Of a DNA stretch of 12,735 nt, positions 1 to 6,511 are shown one piece after another (position 1 is the first letter of the stretch; each line of letters begins with the position of its first letter). Source of the DNA: an uncultured Desulfovibrio sp. (GTDB lineage Bacteria; Desulfobacterota; Desulfovibrionia; Desulfovibrionales; Desulfovibrionaceae); the NCBI GenBank assembly GCA_900541395.1, contig UQJT01000056.1:1-12735 (forward strand), in the 5' to 3' direction. The notes under the pieces were generated by a model that was given only the letters and a program-made list of their open reading frames with translations, made no database searches and was not told where the DNA came from. The position numbers were made by a program, and so were the translations under genes.

Positions 1-238
1 GCGCGATCTCCGCCCGCGCCGCATCCCGCGTCGCGGGGTCGGCCAGGGCGTCCGCACGGGCCAGGGCCGCCCGTTTCTGAGCCTCCGGACCGGGAAAGTC
101 CGCCACGTCGACCAGAATGTTCGCCACCTCTTCCCAAACGGAAGTCCTTGCCGCCCCGGCTTCGGCCCAAGCCGCGACGCCGCGGGCTTCCCCGCCCCCG
201 AAACCCCGCAAATCTGAATGGGAACGCGCGTTAATCAA
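1..238 (-). CDS. Start of a virion protein downstream of the gp14-like gene (partial)
   Basis: An open frame reads from position 238 to the window edge, giving 79 codons without a stop. I do not recognise the product. The proposed start is TTG at 238-236, which overlaps the TAA of the gp14-like gene (TTGATTAA). A GGGGGAGGG Shine-Dalgarno sequence lies about 6 nt upstream, and there is no ATG in this frame before the edge. The visible part is alanine-rich and helical (for example ARTSVWEEVANILVDVADF, then an A/R-rich stretch), with no signal peptide. In T7-like order the gene after gp14 encodes the internal core protein gp15. That identity is inferred from position only, because too little sequence is visible to show homology. 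Confidence 0.6.
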   Translation of the reverse strand, partial: MINARSHSDLRGFGGGEARGVAAWAEAGAARTSVWEEVANILVDVADFPGPEAQKRAALARADALADPATRDAARAEIA

Positions 239-782
239 AGTCGTCCCTCCCCCAGCCCTGTTGCTTGTAGCGGTACCACTGTTCGGCCACCTGTCCGGCT
301 CCGGACAGCAGACTTGCGCCCGCGCCTATGGCCCCGGCCCGCGTGGCCCGCTTCGCGCTCATGCCGTACAAAGCGGCGTCGGCCTGCTCGCCGAGGGCCT
401 GATTTTCATAACCCCAGGCGCTCATCTCGCCCTGATGCCGGATTTTCCGCGCGTCGTACTCGCCCCACTGGGCCGTGTCGCCCAGAATATTCATGGCGCT
501 GGAATCCATATCGCTCAGGTCCACGCCCGAAGCGGCCAGCAACGAACGCTGCGTCCCCAGGGTCTGCCCCGTCTGCCGACGCTGCCGGGCCGCATCCTCG
601 GCGCTCCGCTCCCGCGCATAGTCGGCCTGCATCCGCGACTGCTCGGCGTTGCGCGCCGCCAGTCGCGACTGGTACTCCGCCTGGGCGGACTGGGCCTTGC
701 CCTGCCGATACTGACCGTAAGCGGACATCCCCGACCCCAGGGCCGTCATGGCCAGGGACAACCCGGCCAACACGTCGCACAT
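231..782 (-). CDS. gp14-like internal virion (core) protein, 183 aa
   Basis: This resembles the T7 gp14 family, a core protein ejected into the host envelope during DNA delivery. It begins MCDVLAGLSLAMTALGSGMS, a short hydrophobic N-terminus with the Met-Cys start common in this family. A long Q/A/R-rich helix follows (about residues 25-75), then the family-like stretch LLAASGVDLSDMDSSAMNIL near residues 81-100 and a second helix with DARKIRHQGEMSAWGYENQA. A glycine/alanine-rich hydrophobic segment (about 148-165) could contact membrane. The length is close to T7 gp14 (196 aa). The ATG at 782 has a GGGAGG site 8 nt upstream. The gene follows the tail tubular B gene, separated by a 430-bp island, and its stop overlaps the next gene's start, which suggests translational coupling. 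Confidence 0.8.
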   Translation of the reverse strand: MCDVLAGLSLAMTALGSGMSAYGQYRQGKAQSAQAEYQSRLAARNAEQSRMQADYARERSAEDAARQRRQTGQTLGTQRSLLAASGVDLSDMDSSAMNILGDTAQWGEYDARKIRHQGEMSAWGYENQALGEQADAALYGMSAKRATRAGAIGAGASLLSGAGQVAEQWYRYKQQGWGRDDFD

Positions 783-800
783 GATTTCATCCTCCCGTCG

Positions 801-829
801 TTCCGCCCCTGCCGTGGACAGGGGCGGAA
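801..829. other. 11-bp inverted repeat in the leader of the gp14-like gene
   Basis: TTCCGCCCCTG (801-811) and CAGGGGCGGAA (819-829) can form an 11-bp stem with a 7-nt loop. On the minus strand it lies just upstream of the gp14-like Shine-Dalgarno site. A run of T residues precedes it rather than follows it, so it is not a canonical terminator for the minus-strand transcript, and on the plus strand it is followed by A residues. It could be a processing or stability hairpin. Confidence 0.55.
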
Positions 830-859
830 AAAATACTGAGGCTCCATATCGAGCCGGTC

Positions 860-940
860 ATGTTGAAATATTGGTCCAACGCTTTCATGACCGCCGGTTC
901 CGCTATCATCGCCACGGCGCTTTTTACGGAATATGTTTAG
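860..940 (+). CDS. Possible micro-ORF, 26 aa, hydrophobic
   Basis: ATG at 860 opens a 26-codon frame, beginning MLKYWSNAFMTAGSAIIATA and ending LFTEYV, then TAG at 938-940. The stretch MTAGSAIIATALF is hydrophobic enough for a short membrane segment. No strong ribosome site is visible, so expression is uncertain. At the CTTTTTA run (around 920-926) a -1 shift would continue as YGICLAGLFIGLLEIAVGA and end at 1008, adding a second hydrophobic segment. That could reflect a decayed gene, a sequencing error or a real shift. The strand is opposite to every virion gene. Small hydrophobic products could be holin-like or toxin-like, but no family is recognisable. Confidence 0.3.
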   Translation: MLKYWSNAFMTAGSAIIATALFTEYV

Positions 941-1023
941 CGGGGCTGTTTATCGGCCTCTTGGAAATCGCTGTCGGAGCCCGGCCCCACGGCCTTTCCC
1001 CTCCGTAAAAAGGCAAGGCGACC

Positions 1024-1341
1024 ATGAATTCCCATAGTTATATCGGCATCGGCTCCGTCATCGTATTCGCCGTGCTTTTTATTCTTTATAAAAAGAGCAC
1101 CCCCCATGAGCTCATTTTGCTTTCGAGATTGGTCCATTTCAAAAGCGGCGCTGCCGCCATTTCGCCTGAAAAGCGTGGTTTTCAGGCCGGCGCGGGCGAG
1201 CGCGTCCCGCCCCTCAGCCTCCCATCGTCACATCGGGTATGGCGCACAGCAGGGTCATGGGCAGGGGGTCCCGCTGCCGCAGAAGGAATTGCCCCCCGCT
1301 GTCCCAGCCCAGGGGCGGCGTCTGCGTCCGATCCCCGGTAA
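1024..1341 (+). CDS. Possible small membrane protein with a repeat-derived C-terminus, 105 aa frame
   Basis: The ATG at 1024 follows an AAGGCAAGG stretch that could serve as a weak ribosome site. The first 28 residues look like a real single-pass membrane peptide: MNSHSY, then IGIGSVIVFAVLFILY, then KKSTP. From about codon 29 (position 1108) the frame enters the left end of repeat copy R1, then runs antisense through the end of the tail tubular B gene. Everything after about residue 28 is therefore probably not the original protein. If real, the gene was likely longer or different before the repeat inserted. Function is unknown. Confidence 0.35.
   Translation: MNSHSYIGIGSVIVFAVLFILYKKSTPHELILLSRLVHFKSGAAAISPEKRGFQAGAGERVPPLSLPSSHRVWRTAGSWAGGPAAAEGIAPRCPSPGAASASDPR
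1108..1198 (+). repeat. R1: truncated copy of the ~145-bp multi-hairpin repeat
   Basis: The segment matches copies R2-R4 in order: ATTTTGCTTTCGAGATTGG, then CCATTTCAAAAGCGGCGCTG, then CCATTTCGCCTGAAAAGCG, then GGTTTTCAGGCCGGCGCGGG. After about 1198 the similarity stops, so the distal third seen in R2 and R3 is missing. The inner hairpin with CCTGAAAA/TTTTCAGG arms is kept, while the GCTTTTGAAAT-type arm has drifted (GCTTTCGAGAT). The copy ends about 16 bp short of the stop codon of the tail tubular B gene. Confidence 0.8.
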
Positions 1342-3445
1342 AGGGTTCGGCCGGACGGTTGGCCATCTGCAAGGTGCGGCCCTTGATTTCCGTCCACTGG
1401 GTTTCCAGCGTGCCGCCGTCCGTGCCGGGGCGCTCCCACCCCACTTCGCCGCCCACGCTGTCGCGGAAGCGCAAGGTCAGACGGGTGATGGTCTGCCGCC
1501 GTCCCTGGCCGGTGCCGGACTGATCCCCCGTATTGAGGCGCATGGACTTGACGGTCCCGACATAGGGCAGCCCCACCAGCGCCACGGACGCCGGGCGCGG
1601 CAGTTCAAGAACGCCGTCCTCGTCCACCCTCAGCCCGTCCAACGGCCCGCCGTCGACCAGCACGGCCACTTCCCGGCCCGCCAGATGAGCCAGGCCGGAC
1701 AGCCGGGAAACGGGTTCGCCGTCCCCCACGTCCAGCCGCAGACCGCAATCCGCATACCAAGCCCGAGACATGGGCATGTCGTCGCTGCGATAGGGCTCGG
1801 CCAGCCGCTCCACGTAGCGCCGGACCCGGCCGCCGACGGTCCGCCTCGCCACCATGTACAGTTCGTCCCGGCTGTCGGAGTTGACCACGCACAGGTCTTC
1901 CACCGCGCCGTCGGTGTGATGTCGGCTCCACGCGAACACCTGATGTTCCTTGACGTAGGTCAGGGCCAGCAGTACGCCGTCGTCGCGGGCGCACCACAAA
2001 ATGCCGTGGGGCGCGTTCTGATAGGCCCAGGCCGTGAACGCGCGGCCCCGCAGCAGATGGGACGCCCGGATGGTCAGATCGTTGCCCACGTAGCCGTCCA
2101 CATCGTAGCTGTAGGCCAGATCGCGCACGGCGGTGAACCCGCGCTGGGCCAGCAGGATGGACTGCCCCACGATGATCGGTTCCAGCCCGGCCGTGCCGTA
2201 GGCGCTCTGCTGGGCGACGTTGACCGAGGCCGGAGTCAACGCCCCGCCCGAGGTCCCGCCCCCGGAGCTTATGGTCCACTCCGAGCCGCCGGTCAGGGCC
2301 ACCAGCGAGCGCAGCGTGACCATGCCCCGAATCCAGTTCACTTGCGACGAACAGATGGACAGGTACACGGCGTCATCGTCGCGGGTGGGATTGGAACGGC
2401 CGAAATTTTCGTAATTGCCGCTACGGCTCATCCATATCTTTTGCGGGTTGTTGCGGGTGCCCGCAAAGCACAGACGTTGCTGGACAAAGGTCGCCACCGA
2501 GGGGTAATTGCCCTCGCCCTGGAAGGGATTTTCATAAACGGGCGGACTGACCGAGTAGTCGCCCTCATAGTTCCTGTCCAAAAACTCCGTGCCCGCGCTG
2601 TACCCCGCCAGCCCGTACATCCCCGCGCTTTCCTTGTAGATTTTATATTCCTTCGCGCCGGGCACGGGCTGCCAGCCGACCGTGATCACGGTGTCCTCCA
2701 GGCCCAGATTTTTACTGACCACGGACACGGCGGCCGACGCCTCGCTTTCCTCCCCGGTCTCGCCGTCGTAGGCCGTAACCTTGTAGGAGTAAGTCACGCG
2801 GCTTTTGTCCGTGGGACCGGCCGAAGTGGAGGCGGACACGCCCGCGGGCGGCTCCAGCCGGGAGCGGAAGGTCAGCGCCTCGTAACGCCAGTCCGCATGA
2901 CCGTAGCGCATGATTTTGGCGGGCGGATAATCGGGATGAACCACGTACAGCACGTCGGCCGACTGCGCGCCGCGCAAATCGGCCAGGGCGGATTCGACAT
3001 AGGGCAGGGCCAGAACAAAAGGCTCCCCGTCCTCGCCCGTCACCAGGCCGCCATCGCGGATAACCCTCATGGCCTTGTCCGTAAACAACAGAGCATAGGC
3101 TTCCGCGGCGTTGAAGACAAAGGGGATGAGCCGGGTCTTGCGGCCCGCGCCGTCCTTCGTCCGCTCGTCGCTTGCGACCATGCGCGCGGAAATACATTCC
3201 GACGCGCCCTCGCTCCTCGCTCCAGGCTCGCTGACGCTCGCGCCTCCGGCGGTTGAGGATGCGGCTTCCGCCGGAACCTCGCACACAAATTCCGTGCCGG
3301 GCCTCAACGTCACCCCGCCCGAGGCCAACACATAAAAATTATCACACAATTCCAGCCCTTTGCCGTACCATTCCAGATCGACTCGGCCGGACAGGTCCTG
3401 CGACAGCTCGCCCAGGGCGAACGAAGGTTGAATAACGGATGCCAT
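1214..3445 (-). CDS. Tail tubular protein B-like (gp12-like) nozzle protein, 743 aa
   Basis: This is a large podoviral tail protein expected to form the nozzle below the gp11-like ring. The start is the ATG at 3445, giving MASVIQPSFALGELSQDLSG. The preceding gene's stop is 1 nt away (TAG-c-ATG), with an AGG-containing ribosome site inside that gene's end. The N-terminus (residues 1-57) has the usual GELS...GR.DLE.Y..G...C.NF.....G....RPGTEFV pattern. RLIPFVFN follows at 105-112, then a fibronectin-like segment (about 195-295), and then the characteristic YPSVATFVQQRLCFAGTRN and WMSRSGNYENF motifs (314-349). Length is close to T7 gp12 (794 aa). Residues about 58-97 look like an in-frame insertion encoded by a repeat. 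The C-terminus stops 16 bp from R1. Confidence 0.85.
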   Translation of the reverse strand: MASVIQPSFALGELSQDLSGRVDLEWYGKGLELCDNFYVLASGGVTLRPGTEFVCEVPAEAASSTAGGASVSEPGARSEGASECISARMVASDERTKDGAGRKTRLIPFVFNAAEAYALLFTDKAMRVIRDGGLVTGEDGEPFVLALPYVESALADLRGAQSADVLYVVHPDYPPAKIMRYGHADWRYEALTFRSRLEPPAGVSASTSAGPTDKSRVTYSYKVTAYDGETGEESEASAAVSVVSKNLGLEDTVITVGWQPVPGAKEYKIYKESAGMYGLAGYSAGTEFLDRNYEGDYSVSPPVYENPFQGEGNYPSVATFVQQRLCFAGTRNNPQKIWMSRSGNYENFGRSNPTRDDDAVYLSICSSQVNWIRGMVTLRSLVALTGGSEWTISSGGGTSGGALTPASVNVAQQSAYGTAGLEPIIVGQSILLAQRGFTAVRDLAYSYDVDGYVGNDLTIRASHLLRGRAFTAWAYQNAPHGILWCARDDGVLLALTYVKEHQVFAWSRHHTDGAVEDLCVVNSDSRDELYMVARRTVGGRVRRYVERLAEPYRSDDMPMSRAWYADCGLRLDVGDGEPVSRLSGLAHLAGREVAVLVDGGPLDGLRVDEDGVLELPRPASVALVGLPYVGTVKSMRLNTGDQSGTGQGRRQTITRLTLRFRDSVGGEVGWERPGTDGGTLETQWTEIKGRTLQMANRPAEPFTGDRTQTPPLGWDSGGQFLLRQRDPLPMTLLCAIPDVTMGG
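3208..3254 (-). repeat. Family-2 repeat copy inside the gp12-like gene
   Basis: On the minus strand this reads AACCGCCGGAGGCGCGAGCG, then TCAGCGAGCCTGGAG. The plus strand at 10546-10579 carries AACCGCCGGAGGCGCGAGCG, then TAGCGAGCTTGGAG. The two differ by one inserted base and one substitution over about 35 bp. The copy codes for residues within about 64-79 of the gp12-like protein (TAGGASVSEPGARSEG) without breaking the frame. The true insert may extend to both sides, since the alien-looking protein segment spans about residues 58-97. Confidence 0.7.
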
Positions 3446-3446
3446 G

Positions 3447-4250
3447 CTACCTAAGCTCTCCAGGCCGCCCGCCTGCCACGGGCGCATGTCGGTATTCCTT
3501 CCAGAATCTCATAAACATCTCCTTGCGCACGCCCCACGGCGCGGGCGGGTCAAGACGAAATCCCATCCACGCCAGCCAGCGCGCGGCCCGCCGGTTGGCG
3601 GCGTGAACGCGGTTTTCCAACCGGGCGAAATCGCGGCCCATCTCGGCCAGACAAGCGCGGCAACGCCGCGCGAAAATCAGGTTCAAGCCGGCGTCCATAA
3701 ACGCGTCCCAGTCCCTCGTAGCCAACATCCAGGGCACGCCCGTATCGGACATGAGCGAAAGCGGAGCCACGCCGAACAACAGGACGCAACGCTCGTCGCC
3801 CGTGCCCGTGCGGGGCTTCGCCGCCTTTCGCCCGCTTTCCGGGCCTGTCGACGCTTGCGCCCGCGGCGCTTGCGGGCATTCGAGCGGTTTGCTGTTGAAA
3901 AGGGCAAGCGCTCCGGCGGCCGCGGGAGCGGACGCCCGCGCCGACCGAGCCTGAAAACCACGCTTTTCAGGCGAAATGACGGCAGCGCCGCTTTTGAAAT
4001 GGGACAATTTCAAAAGCAAAATGCTCTCATGGATCAGCACGGCCCAGGCCCGGCCGCGCGGCTTCCGGCTGGCCGCCAGGCTGGCCCGCACCGCCTCGGC
4101 CGGGGCGTGCCCCCCGGCCGCCCACAACTCGCGGACGTCGGCCGGGCGCAGATCGGCGGCCACAAGGGCCGCCGCCCGTTCCATATCGGCGCGTCCCTCC
4201 AGGCGGCGCACGCGCCAGCCCGGCCCCGCCGCTTCTTTTCCGGCAGCCAT
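3447..4250 (-). CDS. gp13-like internal virion protein (GNAT-like fold), 267 aa, with a repeat insertion
   Basis: Two halves match the T7 gp13 / phage GNAT-like family. The first half (residues 1-73) includes LEGRADMERAAALVAADLRP and SRKPRGRAWAVL. The second (about 155-267) includes LLFGVAPLSLMSDTGVPWML, then NRVHAANRRAARWLAWMGF. Between them lie about 80 residues encoded by repeat R2 and adjacent hairpin-rich DNA, with the frame kept open. Without the insert the protein would be near 187 aa, closer to the family's usual size. The start is ATG at 4250 with GGGAGG about 7 nt upstream. The frame stays open farther upstream through R3 to 4571, but that part is repeat sequence. Its stop is 1 nt before the gp12-like start. 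Whether the product still folds cannot be judged here. Confidence 0.75.
   Translation of the reverse strand: MAAGKEAAGPGWRVRRLEGRADMERAAALVAADLRPADVRELWAAGGHAPAEAVRASLAASRKPRGRAWAVLIHESILLLKLSHFKSGAAVISPEKRGFQARSARASAPAAAGALALFNSKPLECPQAPRAQASTGPESGRKAAKPRTGTGDERCVLLFGVAPLSLMSDTGVPWMLATRDWDAFMDAGLNLIFARRCRACLAEMGRDFARLENRVHAANRRAARWLAWMGFRLDPPAPWGVRKEMFMRFWKEYRHAPVAGGRPGELR
3785..4027 (-). repeat. R2: multi-hairpin repeat inserted in the gp13-like gene
   Basis: The core (about 3881-4027, 147 bp) runs from CGAGCGG to ATGCTCT and matches R3 at roughly nine of ten positions by eye. It contains CCTGAAAA/TTTTCAGG arms, an 11-bp GCTTTTGAAAT/ATTTCAAAAGC hairpin and a CGCTCC/GGAGCG hairpin. The neighbouring 3785-3880 stretch is also full of small hairpins (GCCCG/CGGGC and GCCCGC/GCGGGC) and also interrupts the family homology, so I include it in the insertion. 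The 147-bp core is a multiple of three. Confidence 0.75.
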
Positions 4251-4325
4251 CGACGGCCCTCCCGCATTTGCGCCGCGTCCGAATACGGCGCATCTGTTCA
4301 GGCAATGCCATGAAAGTTCAGCCTG

Positions 4326-4470
4326 GAGCATGTTGCTTTTGAAATTGCCCCGTTTCAAAAGCGGCGCTGCCGTCATTTCGCCTGAAAAACGCGTTTTCAG
4401 GCTCGGTCGGCGCGGACGGCCGCTTTCGCGGCCGCCGGAGCGATTGCCGTTTTCAACGGCAAGCCGCTCT
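4326..4470 (+). repeat. R3: full-length multi-hairpin repeat, opposite orientation to R2
   Basis: This copy begins GGAGCATGTTGCTTTTGAAA and ends AACGGCAAGCCGCTCT. It fills the space between the TSP1 gene and the gp13-like gene. Its edge supplies the TAG stop of the TSP1 gene (4469-4471), so the insertion may have reset that protein's C-terminus. It lies about 300 bp from R2 in inverted orientation. Confidence 0.8.
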
Positions 4471-5134
4471 AATTTATCCCCATCTCCGAGCAACGTTTTC
4501 CAGCGCAGAATTGACCGCAATTCGAGGACGTATCCCCCCAAACCCAGTAATAAATGGCGACGCAATTCCATCTTACGCCTGAGTTGTCGACAAGAACATT
4601 CGAGCCTAAACCGGGAGTTTGTTCACCCGTTATGCCGTAAATATTGCCGAGCCAGTAACCGAAACCGCCCGTGCAGCTGGGTCTGGATATATTGGCGACG
4701 TAGCAGCCCATCTTTTCCAAAAAAGACATATTGGGCCAGGGATGTCCCACATTTGCGGTTGTGCACGGGAGCTTGTTTGTATAATAGCGAAATTGCTGAC
4801 GACTCCAATTGCAACAACAGTTCGAGCCCACGCAACTTTGCGTATTGCATGCCTGGCTTGTGGCGGGCTTGGCCCCGACCAGTTTTGCGCAAACCGCGTC
4901 CGGCATGACAACGCCGTCGTTGCGGACGCAGGTGACGCTTCTCGTCTGCGTGCCGCCCCCGCACGAGGCGGAGCAGCCGCCCCATCCGCCGAGGGACCAG
5001 GAATAGGAATACAGAGCGCGCCACACGCCCCCCGCCTTGGCATAGATTTGCGGCGTCGAACGCCATGCGCCCGCCACGCGGACGGACGCCAGCGTCTTGC
5101 GCCAAACCCCGGATACTCTTACTTGCGCGGGCAT
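4469..5134 (-). CDS. Tail-locus protein with a thrombospondin type 1 (TSP1) domain, 221 aa
   Basis: Probably a receptor-binding or tail-tip protein. Residues 5-40 hold three short repeats of the type V.V.G.WR (VRVSGVWRKT, VRVAGAWRST, YAKAGGVWRAL), seen in some phage tail proteins. Residues 45-101 match a TSP1 domain: tryptophans W46 and W51, then CSASCGGGTQTRSVTC, with six cysteines at 54, 58, 69, 82, 96 and 101 in the expected spacing. CSASCG also fits the O-fucosylation consensus of animal TSP1 domains, although no such enzyme is expected in a bacterium. Residues 102-221 are rich in Cys, Trp and Tyr and unrecognised, possibly a disulfide-stabilised binding head. The start is ATG at 5134 with TAGGAGG 5 nt upstream, where that TAG is the previous gene's stop. 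The distal half is nearer 51% GC by my count (4501-4740). Confidence 0.8.
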   Translation of the reverse strand: MPAQVRVSGVWRKTLASVRVAGAWRSTPQIYAKAGGVWRALYSYSWSLGGWGGCSASCGGGTQTRSVTCVRNDGVVMPDAVCAKLVGAKPATSQACNTQSCVGSNCCCNWSRQQFRYYTNKLPCTTANVGHPWPNMSFLEKMGCYVANISRPSCTGGFGYWLGNIYGITGEQTPGLGSNVLVDNSGVRWNCVAIYYWVWGDTSSNCGQFCAGKRCSEMGIN

Positions 5135-5143
5135 GGCGGCCTC

Positions 5144-6124
5144 CTATATTCCGTTCAGCGGCCGGGCGAGAGGCGGAACGCCCAAAGCCTCGGCCACGGC
5201 GGCGGTCAGGGCGTCCACCTCGTCCAGGTTTGCGGCGTTCCACACCCGGAGAATCCAGGCGCGCATCTCGCCGTGCACCGCGCCCGCCGCGGCCAGGTAG
5301 TCGGGCGCGTCGTGCGCGAGGATGTCCGCCGCCAGGGCGTCCTTGCTCTGGACAAGCGTCGCGTCGTCCCCGGCGGCCGCCGCGCTTGTCTGGGCGGACA
5401 ACATGGCGTCCAGAAAGGGCGTGGCCGCCGTAGGGTCCGCCTTGTAGGCGCGCGCCTCGGCAAGCTGCATGGGCCAGGTCGCCATTTCCGCATACGGAAC
5501 CGCGCCCATCACGGCCGAGCGCCTGGCGCCGTAAGCGTTGCGTATATAACTGTCGGCCGTGGTCCGGGCCTGTTCCAGCGTGCGGTAGTCCTTCCACGTT
5601 TCCGTGGCGAAATCCCACACTTCGGTGCTTTTGGTCGGCTTGGGCCAGGCGTCCCACTCGGCTTGCGTCAAAAACACGACGCACTTGGGGCATACGGAAT
5701 CCGGCATCAGCCGGTATTGGCCGTCCTCCATAAACAGGGCCGCGACGCGCTCCCATCGCCCGTCCGCCAGCTTGGACACGGGATGATCCGGCGCGTCCCC
5801 GACGAACCATGCCAGACCTTGCGCCTCGGCCTCGCTTTTGAGCATGACGCCCCGGTACAGGCCGGTTTCGTCCTCGTAAGTCTGCACGGCGTAATCCGCC
5901 GTGTCCGCGAAGCCGTCGCAGAATGCCCGACAGGCCGCGATTTCCTCGGCCGACAGGGGCTGTTGCTCCTCGTCCGTCACCTTGAACGCCAGGCCCGTGG
6001 GCGTTTCGTAGTACAGGGCGTCAAACGCGAAGCCCGCATCGGGCTTTTCATCGACATCGAACAGATAATCGCCCGAGGACACGCTGCCGCGTCCGTTGCT
6101 CCAGGTCAGGGTATAGTCGCGCAT
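5144..6124 (-). CDS. Tail-fibre cassette protein, possibly a fibre assembly chaperone, 326 aa
   Basis: I do not recognise a precise family. The N-terminal half (to about residue 160) is mixed alpha/beta with a CPKC motif in DSVCPKCVVFLTQAEWDAWP. The second half has WDFATETWKDYRTLEQARTT, then a W..Q..EA.A segment (WPMQLAEARAYKADPT), resembling tail-fibre assembly (DUF4376-like) proteins that sit next to fibre genes. The start is ATG at 6124 with CGGAG about 7 nt upstream. The gene is 16 bp after the 116-aa gene, and its stop lies inside the next gene's ribosome site, so it is tightly packed between fibre genes. An assembly role is inferred from context and weak similarity. Confidence 0.7.
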   Translation of the reverse strand: MRDYTLTWSNGRGSVSSGDYLFDVDEKPDAGFAFDALYYETPTGLAFKVTDEEQQPLSAEEIAACRAFCDGFADTADYAVQTYEDETGLYRGVMLKSEAEAQGLAWFVGDAPDHPVSKLADGRWERVAALFMEDGQYRLMPDSVCPKCVVFLTQAEWDAWPKPTKSTEVWDFATETWKDYRTLEQARTTADSYIRNAYGARRSAVMGAVPYAEMATWPMQLAEARAYKADPTAATPFLDAMLSAQTSAAAAGDDATLVQSKDALAADILAHDAPDYLAAAGAVHGEMRAWILRVWNAANLDEVDALTAAVAEALGVPPLARPLNGI

Positions 6125-6140
6125 GAACAGTCTCCGAAGG

Positions 6141-6491
6141 TTAAATGTACTGAAGCCACACGTCGTTGTCGGCTCCGCCCGAGGGAGCGGCGGAGGAAAC
6201 GGTTTTGGCCGAACCGTTCCACAGGATCGCGTTGACGGCCGTTTCGTTCACCGCCAGCGCCCCGATGCTTTCGGGCGTGGGGTCGGGCTTGGCCTCCAGG
6301 ACCTCCACCCGCCGCACGATGCCGGGGGCCTCGCCCTGAAAGTTGTCGTTCATTTCGTCCAGGGCTTCCCTGACGTTGGTGGCCGTGCTGTTTTCCTTTT
6401 CGTAGCCCACCAGATCGGCGCTGGTGCGCGGCAGGGCCACATCCGCGCCGTCCCCGTTTTTCTGCGCCAGCACCACGGCTTTGATCGCCAT
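6141..6491 (-). CDS. Small tail-fibre-like protein, 116 aa
   Basis: The protein starts MAIKAVVLAQKNGDGADVAL and ends SSAAPSGGADNDVWLQYI. That ending (S.APSGG.D.DVW.QY) is common at the end of phage fibre or appendage proteins. The middle carries VREALDEMNDNF, a likely short coiled coil, and TPESIGALAVNETAVNAILW. It is probably a fibre component or accessory. The start is ATG at 6491 with a strong AAGGAGG site. A long perfect palindrome lies in the short gap upstream. Confidence 0.7.
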   Translation of the reverse strand: MAIKAVVLAQKNGDGADVALPRTSADLVGYEKENSTATNVREALDEMNDNFQGEAPGIVRRVEVLEAKPDPTPESIGALAVNETAVNAILWNGSAKTVSSAAPSGGADNDVWLQYI

Positions 6492-6511
6492 ACTTTTCCT
6501 CCTTGCCGCCC

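Noticed and set aside
1106..3256. 716-aa plus-strand open frame
   Set aside because: It is an antisense shadow of the gp12-like gene. The minus-strand protein has clear tail-protein motifs, and the plus-strand translation is Pro/His/Arg/Gly-rich with no family features.
4251..4571. N-terminal extension of the gp13-like protein to 4571
   Set aside because: The extension is translated repeat R3 plus antisense of the TSP1 gene end. ATG at 4250 has a proper GGGAGG site.
4469..5134. Diversity-generating retroelement target in the TSP1 protein
   Set aside because: BPP-1-type phages can carry such systems, but there is no reverse transcriptase, no template repeat and no adenine-biased variable repeat in the window.
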